Positions 34,247-43,346 of a DNA stretch of 52,564 bases are shown here, in pieces. The notes under the pieces are model-generated. The model worked only from the letters and a program-made list of their open reading frames with translations. It was not told the origin of the DNA and made no database searches. The position numbers and the translations under genes were made by a program. Source of the stretch: Flavobacteriaceae bacterium UBA5544. Lineage in GTDB: Bacteria; Bacteroidota; Bacteroidia; Flavobacteriales; Flavobacteriaceae. Location of the stretch: NCBI GenBank assembly GCA_002426755.1, contig DINI01000025.1:12190-64753 (forward strand), in the 5' to 3' direction. How positions within the stretch are numbered: position 1 is the first letter of the stretch; every line of letters starts with the position of its first letter.

Positions 34247-37074
34247 AACTACGTTTCCTTTCTTTTTTATTTTGCTTGTTTGCAACATCCCTCTTTGCTC
34301 AAAACCAAATTGACATTGATGCAAAATTTGATGTGTCCAATAAGGTGATTGAAATAAAACAACATATTAGATATCAAAACACATCAAAGGATACTTTAAA
34401 AGTTATTTATCTAAACGATTGGAACAATGCCTACTCAAGTAAGACTACGCCTCTAGCGAAGCGTTTTGCCGAAGAGTTCAGCACGAAGTTTCATTTTGCC
34501 AAAAGTGAAGAACGCGGTTATACAGCAATTACCTCTTTGGTTGATGAACAAAGTGATTCTTTGGTGTTCACACGATTGAAAAATCATCAGGATGTAGTGG
34601 AAGTGAATTTGGCGAAGCCACTGTTGCCTTCTGAATCCTATGATATTTATTTGAATTACAATTCGATGATTCCCGATGCCACTTTTACAGATTATGGGGT
34701 CACAGATAATGGAGAATTCAATCTTAAATATTGGTACATCACACCAGCCATCTTCGATGGGAACTGGCAATACTACAGCAACAAGAATTTGGATGATATG
34801 TACATTCCAGCTGCCGACATTCGGATTACTGTAGAATACCCAATCAATTATGTGCTCTATTCTGAATTGGACAAGAGCGACATTCAACAAAACAACAGCA
34901 CCCAAAGCCTAACCCTATTTGGAAAAAATCGTGTGGACACCAAATTGTTCCTAAATAAATTCCCTCGATTCAAATATACACAGACTGATAAATTTACCCT
35001 TATCACGGACATTCGTGAGGAAAGTATCGAACCGAACGAAAAAGCGTTGGTAAATGACAAAATAATTCATTTTATCGATAAAAATTTTGGCTCCTACCCT
35101 CATACATTTCTTATGGTTACCGATATAGAATATCGTAAGGACCAGTTGTATGGACTAAACCAATTGCCGAACTTCCTGCGGCCATTTCCAAACAATCTTC
35201 AGTATGAACTAAAGATTTTAAAGACTGCCATCAATAATTATTTAAATAATACATTGCTTCTCAATCCTCGAAAGGACTATTGGTTACGGGACGGTTTGCA
35301 GATCTTTTATTTGATGAAGTACGTAGATGAAAACTATCCAGATTTAAAATTATTGGGCTCGCTTTCCAAAGTTTGGGGTGTTCGCGCCTTCCATGCCTCT
35401 GATCTATACTTTAATGAGCAATACAATCTGTTCTACACACAGATGGCTAGAACCAACAGAGATCAAACCTTGATGACCTCAAAGGATTCTTTGTTGAAAT
35501 TCAATTCCAATATTGCTGGGAAATACAAAGCTGGGATTGGACTGAAGTATTTGGATGATTTTGTTAATTCTGGCATTTTGGAGCAAACGATTCAAGACTA
35601 TTTGGAAGCTTCAAAATTCAAACTGACTTCTTCGTCTGAATTTGAAAGTCTGCTGAACAAGAACACCAATAAAAATATTGATTGGTTTTTTCACGAATAC
35701 ATTCCAACCAGAAAAAAAATTGATTTCAAAATAAAGAATGTCATTAAAACACCCGATTCCATTACGCTGACCATTAAAAATAAGCGACATAATTCTATGC
35801 CCATATCACTCTTCGCGATTAATAATGATTCTATTGTTTCAAAACAATGGGTAGAAAATGTTGAGGATACAAAAACAATTACGATACCAAGAAACGATGC
35901 CGACAAATTGGTGTTGAATTATGACAATTCGGTTCCTGAATACAATCTACGCGATAATTGGAAATCTTTAAAAGGCTTTTTCTTCAACAACAAACCTTTA
36001 CAATTAAGGGTCTTTCAGGATGTTGAAGACCCGAATTACAATCAAGTATTTGTGATGCCACTTATAGAATTCAACAATATTTATGATGGAGTGACCCTTG
36101 GCGCAAAATTTTACAACAGAACGCTATTAAGAAAAAACTTTAACTATAAATTTTCACCTCAATACGCCACCAAATCTAAAACGTTCACTGGTGGAGGATC
36201 TGTTTACTACACCCACAACTTACAAGATCAAAACCTATATGACATCTCATATGGTATTGGAGTTAGGTATTCATCGTTTGCTGAAAACGCTTTTGTAACT
36301 AAAATAACCCCAAGTTTATCTTTTAACTTTAGAAACGATAAAGACTTTAGAAGTAACGAACGAAGTGCTGTCAACCTAAGATATGTAGACATTTCACGCA
36401 CCGTAAAAGGGAATCCTTTGGTTGTCATTACCGAACCAGATTATAGGGTTTTCAATTTGAGATATGTCAATTCCAATTCCGGTATCATTAATTATAACAG
36501 TTGGTTTACCGATTTCCAAGTTGCAAAAAACTTCGGGAAACTTTCCTTTAATTATGAATACAGAAATTTATCGGAAAGCAACAGGCAATTCAATTTTAGG
36601 TTTTTTGCTGGTACATTTTTATACAACAAATCAAATGCTAATTCCGATTATTTCAGTTTTGCTCTAGACCGCCCAACCGATTATTTGTTTGATTACAATT
36701 ACTTGGGACGTTCAGAAGCTTCGGGCATCTTTAGTCAGCAAATCATTATAGCAGAAGGTGGTTTTAAATCAAAATTAGATCCAGCTTTTGCAAACCAATG
36801 GATGACTACGACTAACGTGAGTGCCTCTATTTGGAAATATATTGAAGCTTATGGAGATTTGGGCTTGGTAAAGAACAAATATAGCGACGCTCAAATTGTC
36901 TACGATTCCGGTATTCGATTAAATCTGGTAACCGATTATTTTGAACTATATTTCCCTATATATTCCAATCTTGGTTGGGAAATTGGTCAAGAGCGTTATG
37001 ACCAAAAAATACGTATCAAATTCACATTAGACCCTGGCGCTTTGTTGGGATTGTTTAGACGTAAGTGGTATTAA
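34243..37074 (+). CDS. M1 aminopeptidase-like protein lacking the zinc site, fused to a beta-barrel-like domain
   Basis: This 943-aa protein uses a TTG start, with signal peptide MKLRFLSFLFCLFATSLFA. Residues ~20-480 follow the M1 peptidase layout (an N-terminal beta-sandwich with WYITPAIFDGNWQYYSNKNL, then the catalytic-domain layout). There is no HExxH anywhere: the helix near 321-350 reads ILKTAINNYL, and the third-ligand region reads WLRDGLQIF instead of WLxEGLA. The GxMEN loop is also absent. From about residue 586 to the end the sequence alternates polar and aromatic residues in strand-like stretches and ends in RRKWY, with a C-terminal aromatic residue, as in outer-membrane barrels. 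It is probably a catalytically dead, surface-facing protein. Confidence 0.8.
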   Translation: MKLRFLSFLFCLFATSLFAQNQIDIDAKFDVSNKVIEIKQHIRYQNTSKDTLKVIYLNDWNNAYSSKTTPLAKRFAEEFSTKFHFAKSEERGYTAITSLVDEQSDSLVFTRLKNHQDVVEVNLAKPLLPSESYDIYLNYNSMIPDATFTDYGVTDNGEFNLKYWYITPAIFDGNWQYYSNKNLDDMYIPAADIRITVEYPINYVLYSELDKSDIQQNNSTQSLTLFGKNRVDTKLFLNKFPRFKYTQTDKFTLITDIREESIEPNEKALVNDKIIHFIDKNFGSYPHTFLMVTDIEYRKDQLYGLNQLPNFLRPFPNNLQYELKILKTAINNYLNNTLLLNPRKDYWLRDGLQIFYLMKYVDENYPDLKLLGSLSKVWGVRAFHASDLYFNEQYNLFYTQMARTNRDQTLMTSKDSLLKFNSNIAGKYKAGIGLKYLDDFVNSGILEQTIQDYLEASKFKLTSSSEFESLLNKNTNKNIDWFFHEYIPTRKKIDFKIKNVIKTPDSITLTIKNKRHNSMPISLFAINNDSIVSKQWVENVEDTKTITIPRNDADKLVLNYDNSVPEYNLRDNWKSLKGFFFNNKPLQLRVFQDVEDPNYNQVFVMPLIEFNNIYDGVTLGAKFYNRTLLRKNFNYKFSPQYATKSKTFTGGGSVYYTHNLQDQNLYDISYGIGVRYSSFAENAFVTKITPSLSFNFRNDKDFRSNERSAVNLRYVDISRTVKGNPLVVITEPDYRVFNLRYVNSNSGIINYNSWFTDFQVAKNFGKLSFNYEYRNLSESNRQFNFRFFAGTFLYNKSNANSDYFSFALDRPTDYLFDYNYLGRSEASGIFSQQIIIAEGGFKSKLDPAFANQWMTTTNVSASIWKYIEAYGDLGLVKNKYSDAQIVYDSGIRLNLVTDYFELYFPIYSNLGWEIGQERYDQKIRIKFTLDPGALLGLFRRKWY

Positions 37075-37149
37075 GCTAGTTTACGATTTATAGTGACCAG
37101 TAAAAAGGTGGTAGAGATTAAAGAACAAGAAACCATAAACATTAATCAG

Positions 37150-37206
37150 TCAAGCTGTGAACGGTCAACTGTGAGCCGTAAACTCTAAACTGTGGACCAT
37201 GAACTA
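37150..37206. repeat. Degenerate intergenic short repeats
   Basis: The words CTGTGAACGGTCA, ACTGTGAGCCGTAAA and AACTGTGGACCATGAA are imperfect copies of one motif, repeated in about 50 bp ahead of the E1 promoter. Similar strings occur widely in flavobacterial intergenic DNA, as far as I recall. No function is claimed. Confidence 0.5.
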
Positions 37207-37222
37207 TTCAACAGCTACATCG

Positions 37223-37253
37223 TTGTAAAACCAATTAAGTTTAGTTAACTTTG
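37223..37253 (+). promoter_or_regulatory. Bacteroidetes-type promoter of the E1 gene
   Basis: A -33 TTG at 37223-37225 and -7 box TAACTTTG at 37246-37253 are separated by 20 bp. The ATG follows 22 bp later. Confidence 0.65.
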
Positions 37254-37275
37254 CAAAGATTCAAAATCACCACGT

Positions 37276-39687
37276 ATGCAAGCAGACCCAAACACTACGA
37301 AAGAGATGACCTTTGAGGATTTTCAAGCAGAAATCTTGAATGACTACAAAATCGCCATGACCAGTAGGGAATGTAGTCTGTTGGGACGTAGGGAAGTGTT
37401 GACCGGAAAGGCTAAATTCGGCATATTTGGTGATGGAAAAGAAGTGCCGCAGTTGGCTTGGGCAAAGGTATTCCAAAATGGTGATTTTCGTTCAGGTTAT
37501 TATCGCGACCAAACTTTTATGATGGCCATCGGTGAGCTGACCATTCAACAATTTTTTGCAGGGTTGTATGGTGATCCAAATTTAGAGCATGACCCAATGT
37601 CTGCTGGACGTCAAATGGGTGGACACTTCGGAACGCACAGTCTGGATGCCAATGGCAACTGGAACAATCTTATGGCACAAAAGAATTCTAGTGCTGACAT
37701 CTCTCCCACTGCTGGACAGATGCCACGTTTGTTGGGACTGGCGCAAGCTTCTAAAATATATAGAAACGTTAAAGGGATTGACACTACCAATTTTTCGGAC
37801 AAGGGAAGTGAAGTGGCATGGGGAACTATTGGAAATGCCAGTACCAGTGAAGGTTTGTTTTTTGAAACCATCAATGCTGCCGGTGTATTGCAAGTGCCAA
37901 TGGTCATCAATATTTGGGATGACGAATACGGCATTTCAGTCCACGCAAGACATCAAACCACTAAAGAAAACATTTCTGAAATCCTTAAAGGCTTCCAACG
38001 TGATAATGAGGCTAAAGGTTATGAAATATTGAAAGTGAAAGGCTGGGACTATGCTGAATTGGTAGAAACATACCAAAGAGCCTCACGCATTGCTCGTGAA
38101 GAACACGTCCCTGTGATGATTCATGTGGTTGAATTAACACAGCCTCAAGGTCACTCCACATCTGGTTCACATGAGCGTTACAAGAATGAAAAACGCTTGG
38201 CTTGGGAAGCTGAATACGATTGTATTGCCCAAATGCGTCAGTGGATGATTGCCAACAACATCTCCAACGAAGAGCAATTGGACACTATAGACAAGAGCAT
38301 AAAAAAAGAAGTCCGTGAAGGTAAAAAAGCAGCTTGGGATGCTTATATAAACCCAATAAAAGCAGAGCAAAAACACGCCATCGAACTGATTAATGCTTTG
38401 GCAGCATCATCTCCGAATAAAGTATTCATCTCAAAACTGGTGAATGATTTAAATAATACAGGCGAACCTTTACGAAGGGACATTCTCGCTGCAGCTCGCA
38501 AAGCATTGCGCTATGTAGTGGGCGAAGTTTCAAACGAAAAACAGACTTTACAACATTGGATTAATTCCTACCTCGAAACCAATCAGCCAAAATACAGTTC
38601 ACATTTATATAGCGAATCGAAACAATCTGCTTTAAACATACAAGAAGTAAAACCTACCTATGACAATTCTGCTGAAGAGGTGGATGGTCGTGTGGTGATA
38701 AGAGATAATTTTGATGCTATTTTTAACAAGTATCCAGAAGCCTTGATATTTGGCGAAGATGCTGGTTATATTGGTGATGTCAATCAAGGTTTGGAAGGTT
38801 TACAGGAAAAGTATGGTGAATTGCGTGTAGCAGATGCAGGCATCAGGGAAGCTACTATTATAGGTCAAGGTATTGGCATGGCGATGAGAGGTTTACGCCC
38901 AATTGCAGAAATTCAGTATTTGGATTATATCCTATATGCGCTTCAAATTATGAGTGATGACCTTGCGACTTTGCATTATAGAACACGGGGACGCCAAAAA
39001 GCACCTTTGATTGTGCGTACACGAGGACACCGACTCGAAGGCATTTGGCATTCTGGTTCGCAGATGGGTGGAGTGGTTAATCTGGTAAGAGGCATCCATG
39101 TACTTGTCCCTAGAAATATGACCAAGGCTGCTGGATTTTACAACACGCTTTTAGAAAGTGATGAACCAGCCATTATTGTAGAATGTTTGAATGGCTATCG
39201 TTTAAAAGAAAAAATGCCAACCAACCTTGGCGAATTCAAAACACCACTTGGCGTGGTTGAAACTATCAAGGAAGGGTCAGACATCACATTGGTAAGCTAT
39301 GGCTCCACATTGCGCTTGGTAGAGCAGGCGGCCAAAGAGTTGCAGGAAGTTGGCATCGATGCCGAAATCATTGATGTACAATCCTTACTACCTTTTGATT
39401 TAGACCAGGATATTGTGAAAAGTGTTGAAAAAACAAATCGTTTGATGATTATAGATGAAGATGTCCCAGGAGGAGCGTCAGCTTATATACTTAATGAAAT
39501 TATCAATACTCAGGGTGCATATCAATATTTGGACAGCCAGCCAAGAACAGTAACAGCACGTCCACACAGGCCTGCATATGGTACGGATGGAGATTATTTC
39601 TCTAAACCCTCCGTTGAGGATATTTTTGAAGCCATCTACAATGTGATGCATGAAGTAAATCCAACTGATTATCCAAAATTGAGATAA
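37276..39687 (+). CDS. 2-oxoacid dehydrogenase E1, alpha and beta subunits fused
   Basis: This 803-aa thiamine-diphosphate enzyme has its alpha part at residues ~1-440 (YYRDQTFMMAIGELTIQQFF, GGHFGTHSLD, then the cofactor region TIGNASTSEGLFFETINAAG). The beta part is at ~470-803 (FGEDAGYIGDVNQGLEGLQ, EIQYLDYILYALQIM, VDVQSLLPFD-like DVQSLLPFDLDQDIV, DEDVPGGASAYI, RPHRPAYGTDGDY). The usual GDG...NN cofactor motif reads GNA...DD here, a deviation I believe many Bacteroidetes homologues share. It probably decarboxylates branched-chain 2-oxoacids or pyruvate. E2 and E3 are not in the window. It has its own promoter and terminator. Confidence 0.92.
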   Translation: MQADPNTTKEMTFEDFQAEILNDYKIAMTSRECSLLGRREVLTGKAKFGIFGDGKEVPQLAWAKVFQNGDFRSGYYRDQTFMMAIGELTIQQFFAGLYGDPNLEHDPMSAGRQMGGHFGTHSLDANGNWNNLMAQKNSSADISPTAGQMPRLLGLAQASKIYRNVKGIDTTNFSDKGSEVAWGTIGNASTSEGLFFETINAAGVLQVPMVINIWDDEYGISVHARHQTTKENISEILKGFQRDNEAKGYEILKVKGWDYAELVETYQRASRIAREEHVPVMIHVVELTQPQGHSTSGSHERYKNEKRLAWEAEYDCIAQMRQWMIANNISNEEQLDTIDKSIKKEVREGKKAAWDAYINPIKAEQKHAIELINALAASSPNKVFISKLVNDLNNTGEPLRRDILAAARKALRYVVGEVSNEKQTLQHWINSYLETNQPKYSSHLYSESKQSALNIQEVKPTYDNSAEEVDGRVVIRDNFDAIFNKYPEALIFGEDAGYIGDVNQGLEGLQEKYGELRVADAGIREATIIGQGIGMAMRGLRPIAEIQYLDYILYALQIMSDDLATLHYRTRGRQKAPLIVRTRGHRLEGIWHSGSQMGGVVNLVRGIHVLVPRNMTKAAGFYNTLLESDEPAIIVECLNGYRLKEKMPTNLGEFKTPLGVVETIKEGSDITLVSYGSTLRLVEQAAKELQEVGIDAEIIDVQSLLPFDLDQDIVKSVEKTNRLMIIDEDVPGGASAYILNEIINTQGAYQYLDSQPRTVTARPHRPAYGTDGDYFSKPSVEDIFEAIYNVMHEVNPTDYPKLR

Positions 39688-39710
39688 ATTATCCAATCAT
39701 AGATACCATG

Positions 39711-39741
39711 AAACCTTTCAATCAATTTGAAAGGTTTTTTT
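39711..39741 (+). terminator. Intrinsic terminator after the E1 gene
   Basis: The stem AAACCTTTCAA / TTGAAAGGTTT has a 5-nt loop and a T-run. It overlaps a possible in-frame ATG of the DoxX ORF and so argues against that longer start. Confidence 0.93.
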
Positions 39742-39776
39742 ATTTATATTTAATTCTTAATAAAAAACCAATAAAA

Positions 39777-40157
39777 ATGAAAACAAACTACACCGACCTT
39801 GCATTATTACTATTGAGATTAGGATTTGGAGGGTTTATGCTCACACATGGAATCCCAAAATTGCAAATGCTCTCCGACCCTTCAACTTTTGGCGACCCAA
39901 TTGGTGTTGGCCCAACAGTTTCATTAATACTTGCTTTGATAGGCGAGGTTGTGGCCCCAATTTTGGTCATCATTGGGTTTAAGACGAAATGGTCTACCAT
40001 TCCAACAATTATTACCATGGGAGTTGCTGCGTTTATTGTACATGCAAAAGATGATTTGGGGACAAAAGAACATGCACTGCTGTTCTTTATTGCTTTCTTG
40101 GCTATCTTCTTGGCAGGCGCTGGAAAGTATGCTTTAGATGGTGGTAAATCAAAATAA
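39777..40157 (+). CDS. DoxX-family membrane protein
   Basis: I start at the ATG at 39777 (MKTNYTDLALLLLRLGFGG), giving 126 aa. Four hydrophobic helices and the DoxX features are present: RLGFGGFMLTHGIPKL near the start, LALIGEVVAPILVIIG in the middle, and a C-terminal EHALLFFIAFLAIFLAGAGK. Members are small inner-membrane proteins linked to redox or quinone processes; the exact role is unknown. It lies between two terminators, so it is transcribed alone, or by read-through only. Confidence 0.9.
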   Translation: MKTNYTDLALLLLRLGFGGFMLTHGIPKLQMLSDPSTFGDPIGVGPTVSLILALIGEVVAPILVIIGFKTKWSTIPTIITMGVAAFIVHAKDDLGTKEHALLFFIAFLAIFLAGAGKYALDGGKSK

Positions 40158-40174
40158 GACCAATACAACAACAT

Positions 40175-40214
40175 AAAAAAGGCGGAACAATTTTTAGGAA
40201 CTTCTGCCTTTTTT
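40175..40214 (+). terminator. Intrinsic terminator after the DoxX gene
   Basis: AAAAAAGGCGGAA pairs with TTCTGCCTTTTTT (one G-T pair), with a ~14-nt AT-rich loop and a T-run. Confidence 0.88.
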
Positions 40215-40391
40215 ATGCAAAATTTTCAACTTATAAACTGCCTTTTTTGTCATTTCAAGAGCAAAAGCGGATATTATAACCCAAAAAAAGCTTTTATGAC
40301 TCGGAATATCAGGTTTTTAATGAATTTGTTTGAGAAATTGAAAATTATTTCTTAAATATGCAATCCGCAATAAATCAATCATATACATATT

Positions 40392-40790
40392 ATGAAATAT
40401 CTGGTAGTCCTTTTAACCCTCACGATGGCAGTTTCCAGTTACGCTCAAGAAAAACGAACATATCCCAACGTTACTTCCAAATCCTTTAAATGGGAAGATG
40501 GTTTTGAAAACTTGGTGGACGTTAAATACAATCATCAAATGAAAGACACCATTGCAGAATCTGATCTGCATGTGTTAGCAATCAACGTCCTTTTAAAAAC
40601 AAAATTCAAATGTAGCAACATGATGTCATTTGTACCAATTGAACTCTCGATTTTGCAAAAGCACGCAGGAGGTGAAATCAATGCTTTGATGACATATAAG
40701 GCAAAGAAAGAGGATGGAACGGACAACATAGAAAAAGTACTGTACAAAATTGTAGAAAATTACGAAGTAGTTGAGCTATCTTCGATGTAA
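40392..40790 (+). CDS. Hypothetical secreted protein
   Basis: This 132-aa protein has a clear signal peptide (MKYLVVLLTLTMAVSSYAQ, cleavage near Ala-Gln). The mature part is about 113 residues, with charged and aromatic stretches (SFKWEDGFENLVDVKYNHQM) and one Cys-containing centre (KTKFKCSNMMSFVPIELS). No family recognised. It is probably periplasmic. It is a single gene with its own strong terminator at 40824. Confidence 0.75.
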   Translation: MKYLVVLLTLTMAVSSYAQEKRTYPNVTSKSFKWEDGFENLVDVKYNHQMKDTIAESDLHVLAINVLLKTKFKCSNMMSFVPIELSILQKHAGGEINALMTYKAKKEDGTDNIEKVLYKIVENYEVVELSSM

Positions 40791-40823
40791 TTATTAGCAC
40801 ACACTAACCAACCAGTAATCAGG

Positions 40824-40861
40824 GCAGAAAAGATGATGAATCGCTTCTGCCCTTTTTTTAT
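40824..40861 (+). terminator. Intrinsic terminator after the hypothetical secreted gene
   Basis: The stem GGGCAGAA / TTCTGCCC is followed by a seven-T run. Confidence 0.93.
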
Positions 40862-41113
40862 AGTTTTAATTAATTATATAATTTAAATCACACACATTGT
40901 CAGCATATCTGGCTTAAACCACACTTACCACAGATAACACAATGCATCGTACGACTGCCTGCTTGAATTCTTGGCAATGAGTCAGGCAATCAATAAATTT
41001 ACCAATCAAAATTGCCAGTATTTCATAAGAGCTGAAATGACAATGCCAATAAAAGCCTATGTTGAACAGCAATGTGAGTAGTCCTATATTTTTCTTACTA
41101 ACTCAATCCAAAC
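40862..41113. other. Non-coding gap
   Basis: About 250 bases between two terminators hold no supportable ORF, only a 14-codon open frame at 41037-41081. No strong repeat or promoter box was found. Confidence 0.5.
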
Positions 41114-41148
41114 AAAAAGCCAAATTCCATCGTTTGGAATTTGGCTCT
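41114..41148 (-). terminator. Intrinsic terminator for the minus-strand Rho_N-like gene
   Basis: Read on the minus strand, AGCCAAATTCCA pairs with TGGAATTTGGCT and is followed by TTTTTG. It lies about 40 bp after the stop at 41186. Confidence 0.88.
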
Positions 41149-41185
41149 CTCACAATAATCAGTATAAGGTTAGCTAAACCAACTA

Positions 41186-41443
41186 CTAATTGTGCCGTAA
41201 AGAATAAATCAATTCTTTTTTGTTCATCTTACTGCGACCTTCAATGCCCACTTCTTTTGCCTTGTCATAGAGTTCCTTTTTGGTTCGGTCCTCATAAGTG
41301 TCAGCTTTACCGCCCTTTTTTCCGGGATTTTTTGTGTTGGCTATTCGCGCCGCTTTCTGTTTGCTGTTGCCCTCTCGAATAAGGGCTTCATAGACCGCAT
41401 CATTCTTAATGGTCGGTCCATGGTCTTTTTGTTTTGCCATCAT
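41186..41443 (-). CDS. Small basic protein with Rho N-terminal-like C-terminus (DUF7218-like)
   Basis: This 85-aa, Lys-rich protein begins MMAKQKDHGPTIKNDAVYEA, continues REGNSKQKAARIANTKNP and ends TKKELYDKAKEVGIEGRSKM, NKKELIYSLRHN. The C-terminal ~35 residues look like the Rho_N/SAP-type helix-extended-helix fold that binds nucleic acid. A second Met at codon 2 is an alternative start. The function is not established. In other genomes such proteins lie near stress genes, consistent with the PfpI gene next door. Confidence 0.78.
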   Translation of the reverse strand: MMAKQKDHGPTIKNDAVYEALIREGNSKQKAARIANTKNPGKKGGKADTYEDRTKKELYDKAKEVGIEGRSKMNKKELIYSLRHN

Positions 41444-41520
41444 TTCAAGGTTTTACAAGTTTCAAAATCCTCAAGAGTCTTCGCTCTCAAGGATTATATA
41501 TAATTTTCGATATTTTTAGA

Positions 41521-42081
41521 CTATGCAGTCTGTTCTTCATGTTTTCCTTCATAGACCTCCTCGACCAACTTATCGGTAAAGGCTTGCATATCTTTAGGTG
41601 AGCGACTCGTCACTAAACCTTCATCTACTACCACTTCTTCATCTACCCAATTTGCTCCTGCGTTTACCATATCAGTTTTTATGGAGCTAAAAGAAGTGAT
41701 CTTACGATTTTTCAATACATCTGCTTCTGCCAGTAACCATGGTCCATGACAAATAGCGCCTACGGGTTTATGATTCTCAAAAAACGATTTTACAAATTTT
41801 ACGGCTTTCTCATTTCGTCTTAACTTATCAGGGTTGATGACACCACCTGGCAGCATTAAGGCATTGTAGTCGGATTGGGTGACTTCGTCCAATGTTTTAT
41901 CTACATCATACGAATTGCTCCAATTTCCGTCGCTCCATCCTTTTATAGTTCCAGATTGCTCTGAAATTATATGTACTTCAGCTCCCGCTTTTTCTAATGC
42001 TTTTTTAGGGTCTCTCAATTCGCTTTCTTCAAATCCGTTGGTTGCAAGGATTGCAACTCTTTTTCTATTTAAGTTTTCCAT
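41521..42081 (-). CDS. DJ-1/PfpI-family protein (YhbO/PfpI-like)
   Basis: This 186-aa protein has the PfpI layout: RVAILATNGFEESEL near residue 8 (with the conserved Glu), ALMLPGGVINPDKLR near 75, the nucleophile elbow PVGAICHGPWLL near 107, and VVDEGLVTSRSPKDMQAF near 155. It is cytoplasmic, without a signal peptide, unlike the family member at 16358. Proteins of this type act as deglycases or stress chaperones. It is monocistronic. Confidence 0.92.
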   Translation of the reverse strand: MENLNRKRVAILATNGFEESELRDPKKALEKAGAEVHIISEQSGTIKGWSDGNWSNSYDVDKTLDEVTQSDYNALMLPGGVINPDKLRRNEKAVKFVKSFFENHKPVGAICHGPWLLAEADVLKNRKITSFSSIKTDMVNAGANWVDEEVVVDEGLVTSRSPKDMQAFTDKLVEEVYEGKHEEQTA

Positions 42082-42268
42082 TGTTGTATTTTGGTTTTAA
42101 TTAATAATTCGTTTGATACTAAATTACCTCAATACACTAGCAAAACCAAAGATTTACGGTGGTTTAACCTAACTTTAATAGGAGATGTTAAAGCTTCTTA
42201 AAGTGAGTTAGATTAGGACAAAAGACTAGAGCCTTCAAATGAAAATTTATAAATTGACCGCTAGAAAA

Positions 42269-43273
42269 TTAATTTAATATACGCACTATCAACTCCTTAA
42301 GCAGATCACCTTGGGGAACGGCATTGGCACCCACCCCTTTGCTTTTTACATCGAAGTCGCGAAGTGTTGCCACTACACCACTTACCTTCTTCATCGGAAA
42401 GTTGTGCGCGGCAGTAATGTACTCATTTACAAAATATGGATTGATTTTTAGTGAGGAAGCTACACTGCGCGGTGATTTGTCGGCCAAACCATGAAAATGA
42501 AGCAATTGTGAAAAGAAATTAAACAATAATGACACCGTCACCACCATTGGATTATCTTTAGGGTTATCCGCAAAATATTTGACAATTTGATGCGCCTTCA
42601 ACACATTGCGCTCCCCAATGGCCTTACGAAGTTCAAAGTTGTTATAATCTTTACTGATGCCAATGTTATCTTCAATATGTTGTGGGGTAATCTGTGTTCC
42701 TTTAGGAAGAATAATTTGCAACTTTTCCAATTCATTGTTGATTTTGCTTAAGTCCGTCCCTAAAAACTCCACAAGCATCAGTGCTGCTTTAGGAACTATG
42801 GTATACCCCTGACCGCTCAACACACGACGAATCCATTCGCCTACTTGGTTTTCATATAGCTTCTTACTTTCGTAAACAACAGCAGTTTTTTTTAATTCTT
42901 TATAGAGTGACTTGCGCTTATCAATGGTTTTGTATTTATAATTCATCACCAAAATGGTGGAAGGTTGCGGTTGCTTGGCGTAATCAACCAATTTCTCAAT
43001 GGTGCGCGACAAATCTTGGGCTTCCTTTACAATCACCACTTGGTAGTCCGCCATCATCGGATACCGCTTGGCATTACTTACAATATCTTCCACAGAAACA
43101 TCACGTCCATAGAGTACCATTTGATTAAACCCTTTTTCTTCATCAGATAGGACATTTGCTTCAATATATTGAGAAATCTTATCAATATAATAAGGCTCCT
43201 CACCCATCAAAAAATAAATGGGTTTTAGCTTTTTGGCGTTGATGTCGTTGATTAAAAGTTTGATGTCGTCCAA
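42269..43273 (-). CDS. holA: DNA polymerase III subunit delta
   Basis: This 334-aa clamp-loader subunit has an N-terminal AAA+-like domain with PIYFLMGEEPYYIDKISQYI, a middle VVIVKEAQDLSRTIEKLVDY and the later segments LVEFLGTDLSKINNELEKLQ and ELRKAIGERNVLKAHQIV. These are characteristic of HolA, which opens the sliding clamp. The gene is divergent from the HsdR_N-type gene at 43400, an arrangement I recall as common in flavobacteria. Confidence 0.95.
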   Translation of the reverse strand: MDDIKLLINDINAKKLKPIYFLMGEEPYYIDKISQYIEANVLSDEEKGFNQMVLYGRDVSVEDIVSNAKRYPMMADYQVVIVKEAQDLSRTIEKLVDYAKQPQPSTILVMNYKYKTIDKRKSLYKELKKTAVVYESKKLYENQVGEWIRRVLSGQGYTIVPKAALMLVEFLGTDLSKINNELEKLQIILPKGTQITPQHIEDNIGISKDYNNFELRKAIGERNVLKAHQIVKYFADNPKDNPMVVTVSLLFNFFSQLLHFHGLADKSPRSVASSLKINPYFVNEYITAAHNFPMKKVSGVVATLRDFDVKSKGVGANAVPQGDLLKELIVRILN

Positions 43274-43299
43274 AATAAATAATTTTCAATTTTCAAGCA

Positions 43300-43336
43300 C
43301 CAAATCCCAAAATGACTTCCCAAATTTGGGATTTGG
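43300..43336. repeat. Perfect 12-bp inverted repeat in the holA/HsdR_N intergenic region
   Basis: CCAAATCCCAAA (43300-43311) and TTTGGGATTTGG (43325-43336) flank 13 nt. Further degenerate TTGGAATTT copies follow. It lies between the divergent starts, upstream of the promoter at 43347. Confidence 0.85.
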
Positions 43337-43346
43337 AATTTAATTA

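Noticed and set aside
39708..39776. Longer start for the DoxX-family gene
   Set aside because: The upstream ATG sits at a strong intrinsic terminator hairpin of the E1 gene. The family start MKTNYTDLALLLLRLG is at 39777.
39788..40174. 128-codon minus-strand ORF opposite the DoxX gene
   Set aside because: It is a shadow frame. The plus strand has the recognisable membrane protein, its own terminator and family motifs.
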